The position numbers and the translations under genes were made by a program. Shown here piece by piece: positions 52,402-61,836 of a stretch of 64,000 nt of DNA. The stretch lies in assembly GCF_001422245.1 (NCBI RefSeq), contig NZ_LMMM01000007.1, forward strand, positions 62,912-126,911. The letters are read 5' to 3'. The DNA comes from Rhizobium sp. Leaf262. GTDB lineage: Bacteria; Pseudomonadota; Alphaproteobacteria; Rhizobiales; Rhizobiaceae. The first letter of the stretch is position 1. Every line of letters starts with the position of its first letter. The notes under the pieces were generated by a model. It worked only from the letters and a program-made list of their open reading frames with translations, did no database searches and was not told the origin of the DNA.

Positions 52402-52925
52402 CGTTACCCTCCTAGATGCTCTGCGCCTAACACTACTTGTTCGATCATTCCGGTCAATCGGGCTTGGAGCGATTGCAAAAGTGTTTCCCTTCCGCTCGAC
52501 TGCACGACAATAAACACGCAGCCTCTCGCGCAAAACACGCAACAGGAATTTGTGGATATGCAAGCGACGCGCAAAACCAGTTCGCATTTTTACCGCATTT
52601 CCGCCTCGAAATTTATAAAAATTGCCGTGACGGAAATGTTATTCCGAAGTCTAACACGGCGAACGGCCAGACCAAAATCGCGCGCCGACGCTATTGTCTA
52701 CAAAAATTACAGAAAATATCGCGATTGCTCTTGCATTTCCTTGCAAATCTGATTTTTATGCCCGCGGGAAAATGGCCTAGATTTGCGTCTTTGGGAGTCT
52801 TTTGCGCATATGCTGCGCGAGCGAGAGATATTTGCTCTTGCGATGCTCAGACAAGCATAGCCATTCCTGTCCAACCGGCACGATTTCAGGGATATTTCGA
52901 GCAGTAGAGTTCGGAACCCAGTGGA
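52402..52925. promoter_or_regulatory. Divergent control region between sbp and cysH
   Basis: No gene is seen in these 524 bp. They must carry promoters for both the sulfate-transport and sulfate-reduction operons. CATTTCCG (52596-52603) and CGGAAATG (52631-52638) form an 8-bp dyad with A+T-rich centre, which could bind a LysR-type cys regulator; this is inference. The part from 52600 to 52760 is A+T-rich. Confidence 0.5.
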
Positions 52926-53693
52926 ATGACCCTCAGCACGTCGCATACGCTTTCCCACCAAGATGTCGCATCACTTGATGACACACTCGCCAAGCTGGAT
53001 CTTGCGGGTCGCCTGTCCTTCATAGCAGGCGTCGGCGGGCGTGCGGTTTTCACCACCAGCCTGGGGATCGAGGATCAGGTCATCACCGCTTCCATCGGCA
53101 CGCATCGTCTGCTCATCGAGGTTGCAACGCTTGAGACCGGTCGCCTGTTTGCCGAAACCGTCAATCTGATCGGCGAGACGGAAGAACGCTACGACATCAC
53201 CATCAAGCGCTTTTATCCCGAGCAGGATGATATCGACGCTTATGCTGCGAAATATGGTCTGAATGGTTTTTATGACAGCGTCGAGGCCCGCCATGCCTGC
53301 TGTCACGTACGTAAGCTGGTGTCGCTAGCCAAAGCGCTGGATGGTGCAAGTTTCTGGATTACTGGCCTTCGTCGTGGCCAGTCAGGCAACAGGGCAACCA
53401 CGCCCTTTGCCGAATTCGACGCCGAGCGCAATCTGATCAAGATCAATCCGCTTGCGGATTGGGATATCGATGTGATCAAGGCGCATGTTTCGTCGGAAAA
53501 CATTCCCATCAACCCCCTTCATGCCCGCGGGTACCCTTCTATCGGCTGCGAGCCGTGTACCCGCGCCATCAAGCCCGGCGAACCAGAACGCGCCGGTCGA
53601 TGGTGGTGGGAAAATGACGAAAAGCGCGAGTGCGGTCTGCATGTGGCCGAGGCAGCGTCAGCCTCTCCCCTGCCCACCGCTTCACAACGATAA
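52926..53693 (+). CDS. cysH: APS reductase (assimilatory, iron-sulfur type)
   Basis: The 255-residue protein has the PAPS/APS reductase fold and the cysteines that mark the APS-specific, [4Fe-4S]-bearing branch: CC at 125-126 (HACCHVRK), CxxC at 208-211 (GCEPC) and the catalytic C236 in ECGLH. It reduces adenylyl sulfate directly to sulfite using thioredoxin, so no APS kinase is needed. It begins the cysHDN operon; cysD starts 30 bp after its stop. Confidence 0.93.
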   Translation: MTLSTSHTLSHQDVASLDDTLAKLDLAGRLSFIAGVGGRAVFTTSLGIEDQVITASIGTHRLLIEVATLETGRLFAETVNLIGETEERYDITIKRFYPEQDDIDAYAAKYGLNGFYDSVEARHACCHVRKLVSLAKALDGASFWITGLRRGQSGNRATTPFAEFDAERNLIKINPLADWDIDVIKAHVSSENIPINPLHARGYPSIGCEPCTRAIKPGEPERAGRWWWENDEKRECGLHVAEAASASPLPTASQR

Positions 53694-53722
53694 TGACAAT
53701 CAGAACAGTGCCGGAGTTTACA

Positions 53723-54676
53723 ATGTCCAATGCAGTTCCGGAAACGGAAAGCAAAAGTGTCAGCACACCAAAGCAGCCGCTTGATCCCCATCTGAAAGCC
53801 CTTGAAAACGAAGCGATCCACATTTTCCGCGAGGTCGCGGCGGAATTCGACAATCCGGTGATGCTCTATTCCATCGGCAAGGATTCGTCCGTGCTGCTGC
53901 ATCTTGCGCGCAAGGCCTTCTTCCCGGGTCGTATTCCCTTCCCGCTTCTCCACGTCAATACGGGGTGGAAATTCAAGGAGATGATCGAGTTTCGCGACAA
54001 TATCGTCAAGGAATACGATCTCGACCTCATTTCCTACACCAATCCGCGTGGCGCGAGCGAAAACGTAACGCCGTTCACCCACGGTTCGGCGCTCTACACA
54101 GACATCATGAAGACGGAAGCCCTGCGTCAGGCACTCGACGCCGGCAAATTCGACGCCGCGTTTGGTGGTGCACGCCGCGATGAGGAAGCCAGCCGCGCCA
54201 AGGAGCGCATCTACTCCTTCCGCACGCCCGATCACAAGTGGGACCCGCGCAACCAGCGCCCGGAATTGTGGAACATCTATAACGGCATGGTTCGTCAGGG
54301 CGAAAGCGTTCGCGCCTTCCCGCTGTCCAACTGGACCGAAGTCGATATCTGGCGTTACATTCAGGCCGAAAACATTCCGCTCGTGCCGCTCTATTACGCC
54401 GCTGAGCGCCCCTATGTCGAACGCGACGGTATGATGATCCTGGCCGAAGACGAGCGTCTGGAACTGCAGCCGGGCGAAGAGGTCCAGCACGGTATGATCC
54501 GCTTCCGCACGCTGGGCTGCTTCCCGCTGACGGGTGCGATCCATTCGCAGGCAACGACGCTGGATGAGGTCATCTCCGAGCTAGAAATCGCCACCGTCTC
54601 CGAGCGACAGGGCCGCGCAATCGACCGCGACCAGTCCGGCTCCATGGAAAAGAAAAAGCGCGAGGGCTATTTCTGA
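53723..54676 (+). CDS. cysD: Sulfate adenylyltransferase subunit 2
   Basis: The 317-residue protein has the PP-loop SIGKDSS (50-56) and the family blocks [14 protein letters not shown] and [20 protein letters not shown]. With CysN it forms APS from sulfate and ATP. The ATG 53723 follows CCGGAG and gives the usual length; an earlier ATG 53693, overlapping the cysH stop, is less likely. The stop overlaps the cysN start. Confidence 0.95.
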   Translation: MSNAVPETESKSVSTPKQPLDPHLKALENEAIHIFREVAAEFDNPVMLYSIGKDSSVLLHLARKAFFPGRIPFPLLHVNTGWKFKEMIEFRDNIVKEYDLDLISYTNPRGASENVTPFTHGSALYTDIMKTEALRQALDAGKFDAAFGGARRDEEASRAKERIYSFRTPDHKWDPRNQRPELWNIYNGMVRQGESVRAFPLSNWTEVDIWRYIQAENIPLVPLYYAAERPYVERDGMMILAEDERLELQPGEEVQHGMIRFRTLGCFPLTGAIHSQATTLDEVISELEIATVSERQGRAIDRDQSGSMEKKKREGYF

Positions 54677-56151
54677 TGACACAGAACGCAAACGCACAAT
54701 CCGCCACCATTCTGCCTTTCGTCGAGCCCGCAAGGGCCGTGCGCGACACGCGCCCGCTGCGTCTCATCACCTGCGGCAGCGTCGATGACGGCAAATCCAC
54801 ACTGATCGGCCGCCTGCTTTGGGACACCAAGGCGGTGAAGGAAGATCAGGCCGCCACGCTTCACCGCGACAGCGGCAAGCAGAACGATCTCGGCCTGCCC
54901 GATTTCGCCCTGCTGCTGGACGGTCTTCAGGCAGAGCGCGAACAGGGCATCACCATCGATGTCGCCTATCGTTATTTCGCCACCGACAAGCGCGCCTTTA
55001 TCGTTGCCGATACGCCCGGCCATGAGCAGTATACCCGCAATATGGCAACCGGCGCATCGACTGCCGATCTCGCCGTGCTGCTGGTGGATGCGCGCACCGG
55101 CATTCTCGAACAGACCCGCCGTCATGCAACGATTGCCGCCTTGATGGGCATTCGCCAATTCGTTCTGGCCGTCAACAAGATCGACCTGACCAATTACGAC
55201 AAGGCCGGTTTCGAGCTGATTGCCCACGACTTCCGCGAATTTGCGCTTTCGCTTGGCATCAAGCAGATCACGTCCATCCCTATGTCGGCGCTGAAGGGTG
55301 AGAACGTCGTTCTCTCCGGCAAACCATCCATGCCGTGGTATGAGGGCCCGACGCTGGCCGAAACGCTGGAACTGGCAACCGTTCGCACCACGCAGACCGG
55401 CGGCTTCCGCCTGCCCGTTCAGCGCGTGTCCCGTCCCGGCGAAAGTTTTCGTGGCTATCAGGGCACGGTGGCTGGCGGCTCCGTCAAGCCGGGCGACAGC
55501 GTCGTCATCCTGCCGTCGGGCATGGTGGCCAACGTCAAGCAGATCGTGACTTTCGATCTGCTTCGCAATGCTGCCGTTGCAGGCGATGCCATCACGCTCG
55601 TCCTCGACCGTCAGGTGGATGTGTCGCGCGGCGATATGATCGTCTCCATCGAAGCCCAGCCGCAGACCGGCCATGCCTTCGACGCCCAGATCGTGGCGCT
55701 TCAGCCGGGTGGCATCGAGCCTGCGAAACGCTACTGGCTGAAAAGCGGCAGCCGCCGCCAGCGCGTCAGCGTTCAGCCAACGACACAGCTGGACCTGAAG
55801 AACGGCCAGTGGCTGCCACATGCAGACACGCTGGCCATGAATGCCATCGGCAAGGTGCGCCTGTCCTTCGATGAAACGGCGATCTTCGATCCCTATGACC
55901 AGAACCGTTCGACCGGCTCGTTCATCCTGATCGACCCCGACACCAACAACACGGTGGCCGGCGGCATGATCCTGGGCAAGCGCAGTGACACGGGCAAGAT
56001 TTCGCAGGGCGAACGCGTCGTCATCTCCCTGCCCGCCGATCTCGCAGAAGCCCTGCTGGCCAGCGAGCTGCTTTCCAGCCGAAGAGACGAAATCGAACTG
56101 CGCCGCACAAGTGCAGCGACTGCGTCCCGCGTGCTGAACGAGCTGGATTGA
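54676..56151 (+). CDS. cysN: Sulfate adenylyltransferase subunit 1 (GTPase)
   Basis: The 491-residue GTPase has G1 GSVDDGKST (34-42), DTPGHEQYTRNMATGAS (G3) and NKIDL (G4), then EF-Tu-like beta-barrel domains. GTP hydrolysis drives CysD. It ends without a CysC (APS kinase) domain, which agrees with an APS-type CysH. A very strong terminator follows. Confidence 0.95.
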   Translation: MTQNANAQSATILPFVEPARAVRDTRPLRLITCGSVDDGKSTLIGRLLWDTKAVKEDQAATLHRDSGKQNDLGLPDFALLLDGLQAEREQGITIDVAYRYFATDKRAFIVADTPGHEQYTRNMATGASTADLAVLLVDARTGILEQTRRHATIAALMGIRQFVLAVNKIDLTNYDKAGFELIAHDFREFALSLGIKQITSIPMSALKGENVVLSGKPSMPWYEGPTLAETLELATVRTTQTGGFRLPVQRVSRPGESFRGYQGTVAGGSVKPGDSVVILPSGMVANVKQIVTFDLLRNAAVAGDAITLVLDRQVDVSRGDMIVSIEAQPQTGHAFDAQIVALQPGGIEPAKRYWLKSGSRRQRVSVQPTTQLDLKNGQWLPHADTLAMNAIGKVRLSFDETAIFDPYDQNRSTGSFILIDPDTNNTVAGGMILGKRSDTGKISQGERVVISLPADLAEALLASELLSSRRDEIELRRTSAATASRVLNELD

Positions 56152-56172
56152 CATCTGACGAATGCTCAAACG

Positions 56173-56204
56173 AAAAGGCGCCGGTCAAAACCGGCGCCTT
56201 TTTT
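56173..56204. terminator. Strong bidirectional terminator after cysN
   Basis: AAAAGGCGCCGGT (56173-56185) and ACCGGCGCCTTTT (56190-56202) are perfect reverse complements around CAAA, followed by more T on the plus strand and with a T tract on the minus strand. It ends cysHDN and the minus-strand methyltransferase operon. Confidence 0.85.
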
Positions 56205-56227
56205 CATGCCTGGGAAGCGAACGACGT

Positions 56228-56962
56228 TTAGTCGCGCGTCAGCGTGAAATAGCGCTGGGTGGTTTCCGTGCGGTTGCGCAAGGCAGACGGGAAGGCATAT
56301 TCGCCGCAGACATCGTAGCGGAAGCCGCCTGCGATGAGCGTCTCATCGATGACGGCCTTCAATTCTGCGGTGGTTCTGTAAATGGCGTTGTAAACGTCAT
56401 CCAGTTCATCCGAGAAATGCTCTTTCAGCGTCAGACGAATATCCATGTCGGAGAGGGATTCGCGGACATAGATCTTGGCCTTCGGCGCTGCCAGCTTTGC
56501 CAGCAGCTTGAACGAGTCGAGCACCGCTTCATCGTTGAGGTAGATCATCAGACCAGTGACGACGAGCATGTCGAAAGGCGGATCGAGCTTCAGCTCTTCT
56601 ATTTTCACATAGGGGACTTCGGCAACCTGAAAGTGGACGGACCCGTTTCCGGCAGCGTCCGCATTCGCGCGCGCGATCAATTCGTCGGAGAAATCGAGGC
56701 CGAGATATTGATGGCCTGCATTGCTGTAAAATGACGCCAGCCTGCCAGCACCGCAGCCGAGCTCGACCACTTTTCCGGACTTGTCGAGCTGCGGCAGCAG
56801 GTTTTCACGCTCGAACTTGTCGCGATCCGTGGCAAGAGTAGAGCCAGCGGATTGCAGCATCACCGCATCGATGGCATTCGGCTCTTTCTTCGCACGCGAA
56901 TTGAAGAAAGTCTGAACCTGCCTGCCGTCAATGGTTTCTTTCGTGTCGTAAATTCTGCTCAT
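56228..56962 (-). CDS. Class I SAM-dependent methyltransferase
   Basis: The 244-residue protein has motif I VELGCGAGRLASFY and an aspartate-rich end of strand 2 (YLGLDFSDELI). The middle part VVTGLMIYLNDEAVLDSFKL and a C-terminal EYAFPSALRNRTETTQRYF follow. It lies last in a four-gene operon with a nucleotidyltransferase, a HAD phosphatase and a CDP-glycerol-transferase-like protein. I infer that it methylates a metabolite or sugar of that pathway, but no acceptor can be read from the sequence. It starts 34 bp after the nucleotidyltransferase stop. Confidence 0.85.
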   Translation of the reverse strand: MSRIYDTKETIDGRQVQTFFNSRAKKEPNAIDAVMLQSAGSTLATDRDKFERENLLPQLDKSGKVVELGCGAGRLASFYSNAGHQYLGLDFSDELIARANADAAGNGSVHFQVAEVPYVKIEELKLDPPFDMLVVTGLMIYLNDEAVLDSFKLLAKLAAPKAKIYVRESLSDMDIRLTLKEHFSDELDDVYNAIYRTTAELKAVIDETLIAGGFRYDVCGEYAFPSALRNRTETTQRYFTLTRD

Positions 56963-56996
56963 GCGATCCCGCTCTCGTGCTCGACTATCACGCCCA

Positions 56997-57662
56997 TTAA
57001 CCCGCGAGGGCGTGGAGGCTGAAAAGGTGAAGGTTTTCCTTGGCCAGCAACAAATCCTGCTCGCTGTCGATTTCGTAAGCGATCAATTCCTGCGTCGCCA
57101 TCGGCAGAAACTGGCGAAGTTGCTCGTAGACCGCCGTGTTGCCGATTTCCGAGAAAAACGCGTTCGGCAGCCAGGAGATATTCGCCCACTCGTATTCGGT
57201 AGGATCATCACGTCGGAAACTGGTGGCAATTCCATTCTCGACCGTGGTGAACACCGCGTCCCGCGTCTTGGTCTTGGTAATCGCCAGACGTGGCGTGTTG
57301 GGTGTGCAGGATGCGAGAAAGGCCTTGAAGCTTGCCTCCTCGATCAGCATGTCGCCATCCATGAAAAGGCAATCGCCCTTGATGTGGCGCGCACCCAGCT
57401 CGTAGCTGTGAAGCGTTGTCGTTGCGCGGAAACCGGGATTGCGCACGACCATGACATCCGGGCGGATTTTCCGGATTTCGTTGATGACTTCCTTTTCTTC
57501 AAAGCCGACGACGACGCGGACGTCTTCGACGTCGCTGAGAAGATGCAGAAGGTGGCGAAGAATCTTGACCCCTTCGACTTCCACCAGGCACTTCGGCTTG
57601 CCGTGGCCCAGGCGAGAGCCGAGACCGGCAGCTGCGATTACAGCGTGTTTAACAGGCGACAT
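56997..57662 (-). CDS. LicC/GlmU-type nucleotidyltransferase
   Basis: The 221-residue protein has the NTP-transferase signature AVIAAAGLGSRLGHGKPKCL (residues about 7-26), then LFMDGDMLIEE, which holds the metal-binding aspartates. It resembles LicC-type choline-phosphate cytidylyltransferases and related sugar-phosphate enzymes. It should activate a phosphorylated alcohol, amine or sugar as a nucleotide (CDP or UDP). Its 5' end overlaps the HAD phosphatase by 25 bp. The exact substrate is unknown. Confidence 0.85.
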   Translation of the reverse strand: MSPVKHAVIAAAGLGSRLGHGKPKCLVEVEGVKILRHLLHLLSDVEDVRVVVGFEEKEVINEIRKIRPDVMVVRNPGFRATTTLHSYELGARHIKGDCLFMDGDMLIEEASFKAFLASCTPNTPRLAITKTKTRDAVFTTVENGIATSFRRDDPTEYEWANISWLPNAFFSEIGNTAVYEQLRQFLPMATQELIAYEIDSEQDLLLAKENLHLFSLHALAG

Positions 57663-58312
57663 AAGGACTTCCCATCCAGCGCGACATAGTTTGAAACCGA
57701 CACCAGCGCATCAGGCGCGCTGTGGAGACCGGCAAAGGCGATACCGATATCGGCGACATCGAAAATCGGAATATCGTTGAAGCCATCGCCGATGGACACC
57801 AGCCTGTCGAAGCGTTCCTTCAACTCAAGTCCGGCAACGTTTTTGCGCATGACGGTATCGAGGCCGGTGATCTGGCCGTTAGCATCGGTGATCGCCGTCG
57901 AGGTGTAGAACTTGCAGTGCAGTCGCTCCATCAATGGCTGGACCCAAAGGTCCAGATTGCCGGTGACGACAAAGCAGCGCTCGACATTCTGGCGGATGAA
58001 TTCTTCGATATAGGGGTCGAATTCCACCTGGGACACGATGGATCTGATGCGATCAAGCCCTGCGCTGCGCAAAATGGCAAAGCGCAGCCGAAACGAATCT
58101 TCGAAGGGGATTGCTCCCGCCATCGTCAGTTCGGTCAGAAGCCGCATCTCAGCTTCCAGACCCAGTTCCGAGGCAATCATCGGGAGAAGTTCGGCGCGGG
58201 TGATGGTGCCGTCGAGATCGAATGCAAAAGCCGTTTGAAGCTCCTCACCCTTGAGAAGGGCGGGACTGCGTTGAAACGTCAACGTCTGGGCGTGTGTCGC
58301 CTGGCGATACAT
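57638..58312 (-). CDS. HAD-family phosphatase, SerB-like
   Basis: The 224-residue protein has HAD motif I FDLDGTITR (with the nucleophilic first aspartate), motif II VVTGNLD and motif IV SIGDGFNDIPIF, typical of the HAD-IB (phosphoserine phosphatase-like) subfamily. It would remove phosphate from a small phosphorylated metabolite in the same pathway as its overlapping neighbours. The start at 58312 is used because the family domain begins 25 residues later. Confidence 0.88.
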   Translation of the reverse strand: MYRQATHAQTLTFQRSPALLKGEELQTAFAFDLDGTITRAELLPMIASELGLEAEMRLLTELTMAGAIPFEDSFRLRFAILRSAGLDRIRSIVSQVEFDPYIEEFIRQNVERCFVVTGNLDLWVQPLMERLHCKFYTSTAITDANGQITGLDTVMRKNVAGLELKERFDRLVSIGDGFNDIPIFDVADIGIAFAGLHSAPDALVSVSNYVALDGKSLCRLLNTL

Positions 58313-58322
58313 AGGACAACCT

Positions 58323-59837
58323 TTACGTATGAATGCCGTTGAAGATGGAATCGAGAATAACGCGCGTGGCCGGGACCGGCGATGGCAGGAGGACGTTGAG
58401 CAACTCTTCCCGCTCCTCCTCAAGCTGCCATGTTTTGCCCTGCTTGTAGTCCAACGCTGCCTGCTTCATCTGCTGGAATGTGTGGACGCGATGCGCTGCA
58501 CGCTCGGCCAGACGTCCAAGCGCGTTGAAGGCGGCATGAACACCGGAGTCGATGAAAATCAAAGGCTTTCGGAAGAGATGGTATTCGGTCAGAAATGAGA
58601 CGCCATCGGTCAACATCAGATCAGATGCATCGAAGAGCTTGGCGTAGTCGCCTCGGCAGATTGTGCAATTGGGCAAATCCGACCATGACTGCTGGAACGC
58701 GTTATAGCTCTGCTGTGTCAGCACGCCGCTGCGCGGAGCAGAGTAGTCCAGCGCCGGATGCGGCTTGAAAACAAACTGGATATCAGGGCTCGAACGGGCC
58801 CATTCCAGCATATCGGCATGCATTTCATGAAAGACACCGAAACCGGCGCCGTGTACGGCCAGCGAGTGGTGCGGCGCCCAGATGACACGAAAGGTTCGAC
58901 CGTTCGGCTCTGCTAATGGCCACTCGCCTTGACCCCTTTCCTCCAACAGCCGGCCCAGCTTTGGGTAGCCGCTGAGAATGAATTTCTCCGGATCAGAATG
59001 CTGGAAAGAACGATAATAGGTCTGGGTTTGCTCGGTCTCACAAAACACCCGCCACGCCATGCGATGATAGTTCTGATCGTAATTGGCCTCGTAGGCCTCT
59101 TCCTCTTCGTTCTTCGCTTCCGGATTTGCCAATACGCCCATCCCATAGGGAACAACGCAGATACGTGCGAAGGTAATCTCATTCGTACGGAGGCCGGCGG
59201 GCACGGGCACATCCCATTGCTGCTGCCTGAAAACGACGTCTGGCTGCAGGCTGCGAAGGATATCGAGAGCGTCATAAGGCGCAACATTCATGCGCAGGTG
59301 GGGAATCCCCTGAAGATCAAGACCCTTATGAACGTCCATTTCGCCGGTAAATTCACCGCGACCCAATTGGCTGTGATTGATCGAAACGACCATGGGATGA
59401 AAACGCTCGTCATCCACCATTGCCTGGTATACGCCCACCAGAGCATCCCACATGGGAATCGACTGCACGATGAAAACCACACGGACGACCTGTTCAGTTG
59501 GCCTAATCTCCCGCAACGTCAGGTTCGAGACCTGCTTGAGGGTGTGCATCCCGACCATGAGATGTGACAGACGAGCATCAAGCTGAGAGAAGACATCCTT
59601 GGTCACGGGCAGCTTATCGCCGTCACGGGCCTTCAGGCAGGCATCGACACCTCCGATGATTTGCTCGGGAATGGACTGCTGACTCGAATGCAGAGATTGC
59701 AACAACTTCGCGATTTCGAGCTGAATTTCGCCCTGCATCTCGACCTGCTTGCTGACGACGTCCATCTGCTCACGCAAAGCATCAAGGCTCGCGGCAACGT
59801 CGGTCAACGATTGAGGCATCAAGTCGGCATCAGACAT
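58323..59837 (-). CDS. CDP-glycerol glycerophosphotransferase-like protein (TagB/TagF type)
   Basis: The 504-residue protein has an N-terminal coiled coil (about residues 10-55), then a GT-B-like domain. The C-terminal part matches TagF-type transferases: VIWAPHHSLA, FVFKPHPALDY and FDASDLMLTDGVSFLTEYHL, then RKPLIFIDSG. Such enzymes move glycerol phosphate (or ribitol phosphate) from CDP to a polymer or glycan. It heads the operon, 10 bp before the HAD gene. The donor is presumably made by the nucleotidyltransferase downstream. No signal peptide is seen, so it should be cytoplasmic or membrane-peripheral. Confidence 0.78.
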   Translation of the reverse strand: MSDADLMPQSLTDVAASLDALREQMDVVSKQVEMQGEIQLEIAKLLQSLHSSQQSIPEQIIGGVDACLKARDGDKLPVTKDVFSQLDARLSHLMVGMHTLKQVSNLTLREIRPTEQVVRVVFIVQSIPMWDALVGVYQAMVDDERFHPMVVSINHSQLGRGEFTGEMDVHKGLDLQGIPHLRMNVAPYDALDILRSLQPDVVFRQQQWDVPVPAGLRTNEITFARICVVPYGMGVLANPEAKNEEEEAYEANYDQNYHRMAWRVFCETEQTQTYYRSFQHSDPEKFILSGYPKLGRLLEERGQGEWPLAEPNGRTFRVIWAPHHSLAVHGAGFGVFHEMHADMLEWARSSPDIQFVFKPHPALDYSAPRSGVLTQQSYNAFQQSWSDLPNCTICRGDYAKLFDASDLMLTDGVSFLTEYHLFRKPLIFIDSGVHAAFNALGRLAERAAHRVHTFQQMKQAALDYKQGKTWQLEEEREELLNVLLPSPVPATRVILDSIFNGIHT

Positions 59838-59946
59838 AAGTAGGTCCCCGTGCGCCAGCCTGCGAAATCAGGGCGGCATAATCAGGTTCCAGACTTATGA
59901 AGAGAAGCTTTCCTCAACCTGACTCTGCGCATGTAGCACGTAAATA

Positions 59947-59974
59947 AAAAGCGCCGGTTTGCACCAGCGCTTTT
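59947..59974 (-). terminator. Terminator downstream of the 25-residue microprotein gene
   Basis: AAAAGCGCCGGT (59947-59958) pairs with ACCAGCGCTTTT (59963-59974) with one mismatch; on the minus strand it runs into TTTTTATTTA. It lies 28 bp after the microprotein stop. Confidence 0.7.
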
Positions 59975-60001
59975 ACGTCGTTCAAGTTTATCGTGAGATG
60001 C

Positions 60002-60079
60002 CTAAAAGAAAAACATCCAGATAAGGACGACCACCACCAGAGGCACACCCATTGCCCACAAAACCATTGCCTTTAGCAT
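60002..60079 (-). CDS. 25-residue membrane microprotein
   Basis: A short frame with an AAAAGGAG ribosome site 6 nt before ATG 60079 ends at TAG 60002-60004. It encodes MLKAMVLWAMGVPLVVVVLI plus WMFFF, almost entirely one transmembrane helix. A terminator follows directly, so all parts of a real small gene are present. Hydrophobic microproteins of this size are typical of bacterial small membrane proteins, but I recall no function for this one. Confidence 0.7.
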   Translation of the reverse strand: MLKAMVLWAMGVPLVVVVLIWMFFF

Positions 60080-60187
60080 TTTATTCTCCTTTTGATCTGA
60101 GGACCTAACGCGTCCTGGGCATCAAAGTTCCTTTAGGAGAAACGCATTGCTTTGAGCAGTGGGGAGAATTGCGGGTGTGATACCTTG

Positions 60188-61237
60188 CTAGGCAGAAGCC
60201 GCTTTCTTCATGCGTCTGGTCGTCCCGCGCTCCATCAACTCGAAGCCGACGTCGGTGGTACGTTGCTGAACGATGCCGCCCTGCCCCAGCGTGATGACCA
60301 TATCGGCGGCCTTGTAGCCGATGTCGAAACGCGGCACGCGCACCGTTGTTAAAGACGGCTCTGTCGACGTCGCGTAATCGAGATCATTAAAGCCGCAAAT
60401 GCCGAAATCATCAGGCACACGAATGCCAAGCCTCTGGCTTTCGAAGATCACGCCAAGGGCAAGATCATCACTGTGGCACAGCACACCATCCACATCTGGC
60501 CGCTGTTCAATCAGCCGGCGGATCAACCGCGATCCCAGGTGAATGCTGGGTGGCGCATCTTGCCACACGATCAGACCCTCATCGAACAGTCCGGCCTGCT
60601 GCATGACCTCGCAATAGCCCGATTGCCGCAGGCGAACCCGTATGTCGTGTCCGCAACCAAGCATCGCAATCCGGCGATAGCCCTGCGCCAGAAGGTGTCG
60701 GGTCGCGGCGGCGGCGGCCAGCCTGTGGTTGATGCCGACTGCCAACCCATTCATCTTCAGAGAGCAATCAATGGTCTGAACGACCGGACAGCCCGCCTCG
60801 TTGGCCATTGTCTCCAGATTTTCCAGCCGTTCCGTGCCGGCCAAAATGACTCCCGCGGGATTATGAGCCGCGAAAGCGCGCAACTGCCGCACCTCTTCCT
60901 CCGGGTCGTAGTGGCTGTTTGAATACTGGATGCGATAATCCGTGCCCCTGATCCGCGCCTCGATCCCGTTCAGGACAGCGCTTATGGCGGGGTGTGACAG
61001 CGATGGCAGGAGAACACCGATGAAAGTGCTCGTGCCGCTGGCCAGCGCACGGGCATGCGGGTCCGGCACATAGCCCATCCGGTTGACCACGCCGAGAATG
61101 TGATTGCGCAAATCATCTGACACCTTGTCGGGCTCACGCAGAGCCCGCGAAACCGTGATCGCGCTGACACCGATTTCCCGCGCAACGTCCTGCAACGTGA
61201 TTTTAACAGCACTTTTGCGTTTGCGATTATGGGGCAT
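60188..61237 (-). CDS. LacI-family transcriptional regulator (GntR-like)
   Basis: The 349-residue protein has an N-terminal LacI helix-turn-helix (ITLQDVAREIGVSAITVSRA) with hinge (YVPDPHARALAS) and a periplasmic-binding-like effector domain. Blocks such as GFNDLDYATSTEPSLTTVRV match gluconate-responsive GntR-type members. No sugar operon adjoins it in the window, so its targets lie elsewhere. The 5' N-terminal tail is basic. Confidence 0.9.
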   Translation of the reverse strand: MPHNRKRKSAVKITLQDVAREIGVSAITVSRALREPDKVSDDLRNHILGVVNRMGYVPDPHARALASGTSTFIGVLLPSLSHPAISAVLNGIEARIRGTDYRIQYSNSHYDPEEEVRQLRAFAAHNPAGVILAGTERLENLETMANEAGCPVVQTIDCSLKMNGLAVGINHRLAAAAATRHLLAQGYRRIAMLGCGHDIRVRLRQSGYCEVMQQAGLFDEGLIVWQDAPPSIHLGSRLIRRLIEQRPDVDGVLCHSDDLALGVIFESQRLGIRVPDDFGICGFNDLDYATSTEPSLTTVRVPRFDIGYKAADMVITLGQGGIVQQRTTDVGFELMERGTTRRMKKAASA

Positions 61238-61515
61238 CCATGAACCTTGGCGTGTCGGGTTTGGACAGATAGCTGGTCTAACCGAAGAAGGCGGGAACGT
61301 TTCCGGGCGCAGTGCAGTGAAAAAACGATAGCAGTTTTAGCAATATGGCATATTCCATCTGCGACACCCCCTCGATTTTCGCGTAATAAGCGACGAAAAT
61401 GGCAGCGCGCCCAAAAATAGTCTCGAAAGTTGCGGCTCCACACCATCAGCCTTGGCCGAACATGCGTCTTGACAGTGAAATTTTGAAATGCCGAAGGAAG
61501 GAAAGCTGCCATCTC

Positions 61516-61592
61516 TGGTCGGAGTGAGAGGATTCGAACCTCCGACCCCGTCGTCCCGAACGACGTGCGCTACCAGACTGCGCTACACTCCG
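61516..61592 (-). tRNA. tRNA-Pro (CGG)
   Basis: On the minus strand the sequence folds as a full cloverleaf: acceptor CGGAGTG with CACTCCG, D arm GCGCAGTCTGGTAGCGC, anticodon stem CGTCG with CGACG and loop TTCGGGA, and T arm GGAGGTTCGAATCCTC. The anticodon is CGG, which reads CCG. The CCA end is encoded (61516-61518). Confidence 0.96.
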
Positions 61593-61836
61593 TGACCAGC
61601 AGCGATGCTATAGACCAGCGGTTTGTTTTCGACAAGCGGCCCGTTTGTATTTTTTATGACACGTCAAACGCACCCGCAACTCACTCAGAAATCGGGCAAA
61701 ACACCTAGGAAACGTTACAAAAAAGCAATTGTGGCAAAAAATATTCAATTGCGCCTTCGTCGCCCCTGCCGCGCCGTTACAAATCTGCTAGGGGACATCA
61801 TCTCCCATCGTCCGACACGGTATAAAGGAAATTTCA

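Noticed and set aside
52402-52925. Riboswitch upstream of the sulfur genes
   Set aside because: I could not find the conserved cores of SAM-type riboswitches; only an ordinary dyad is present.
54667-56169. 500-codon minus-strand frame opposite cysN
   Set aside because: It is the mirror of cysN codon bias. The CysN motifs on the plus strand are complete.
61516-61592. tRNA-Pro as an integration site for a mobile element
   Set aside because: No integrase, no duplicated tRNA 3' end and no change of gene type were seen on either side.
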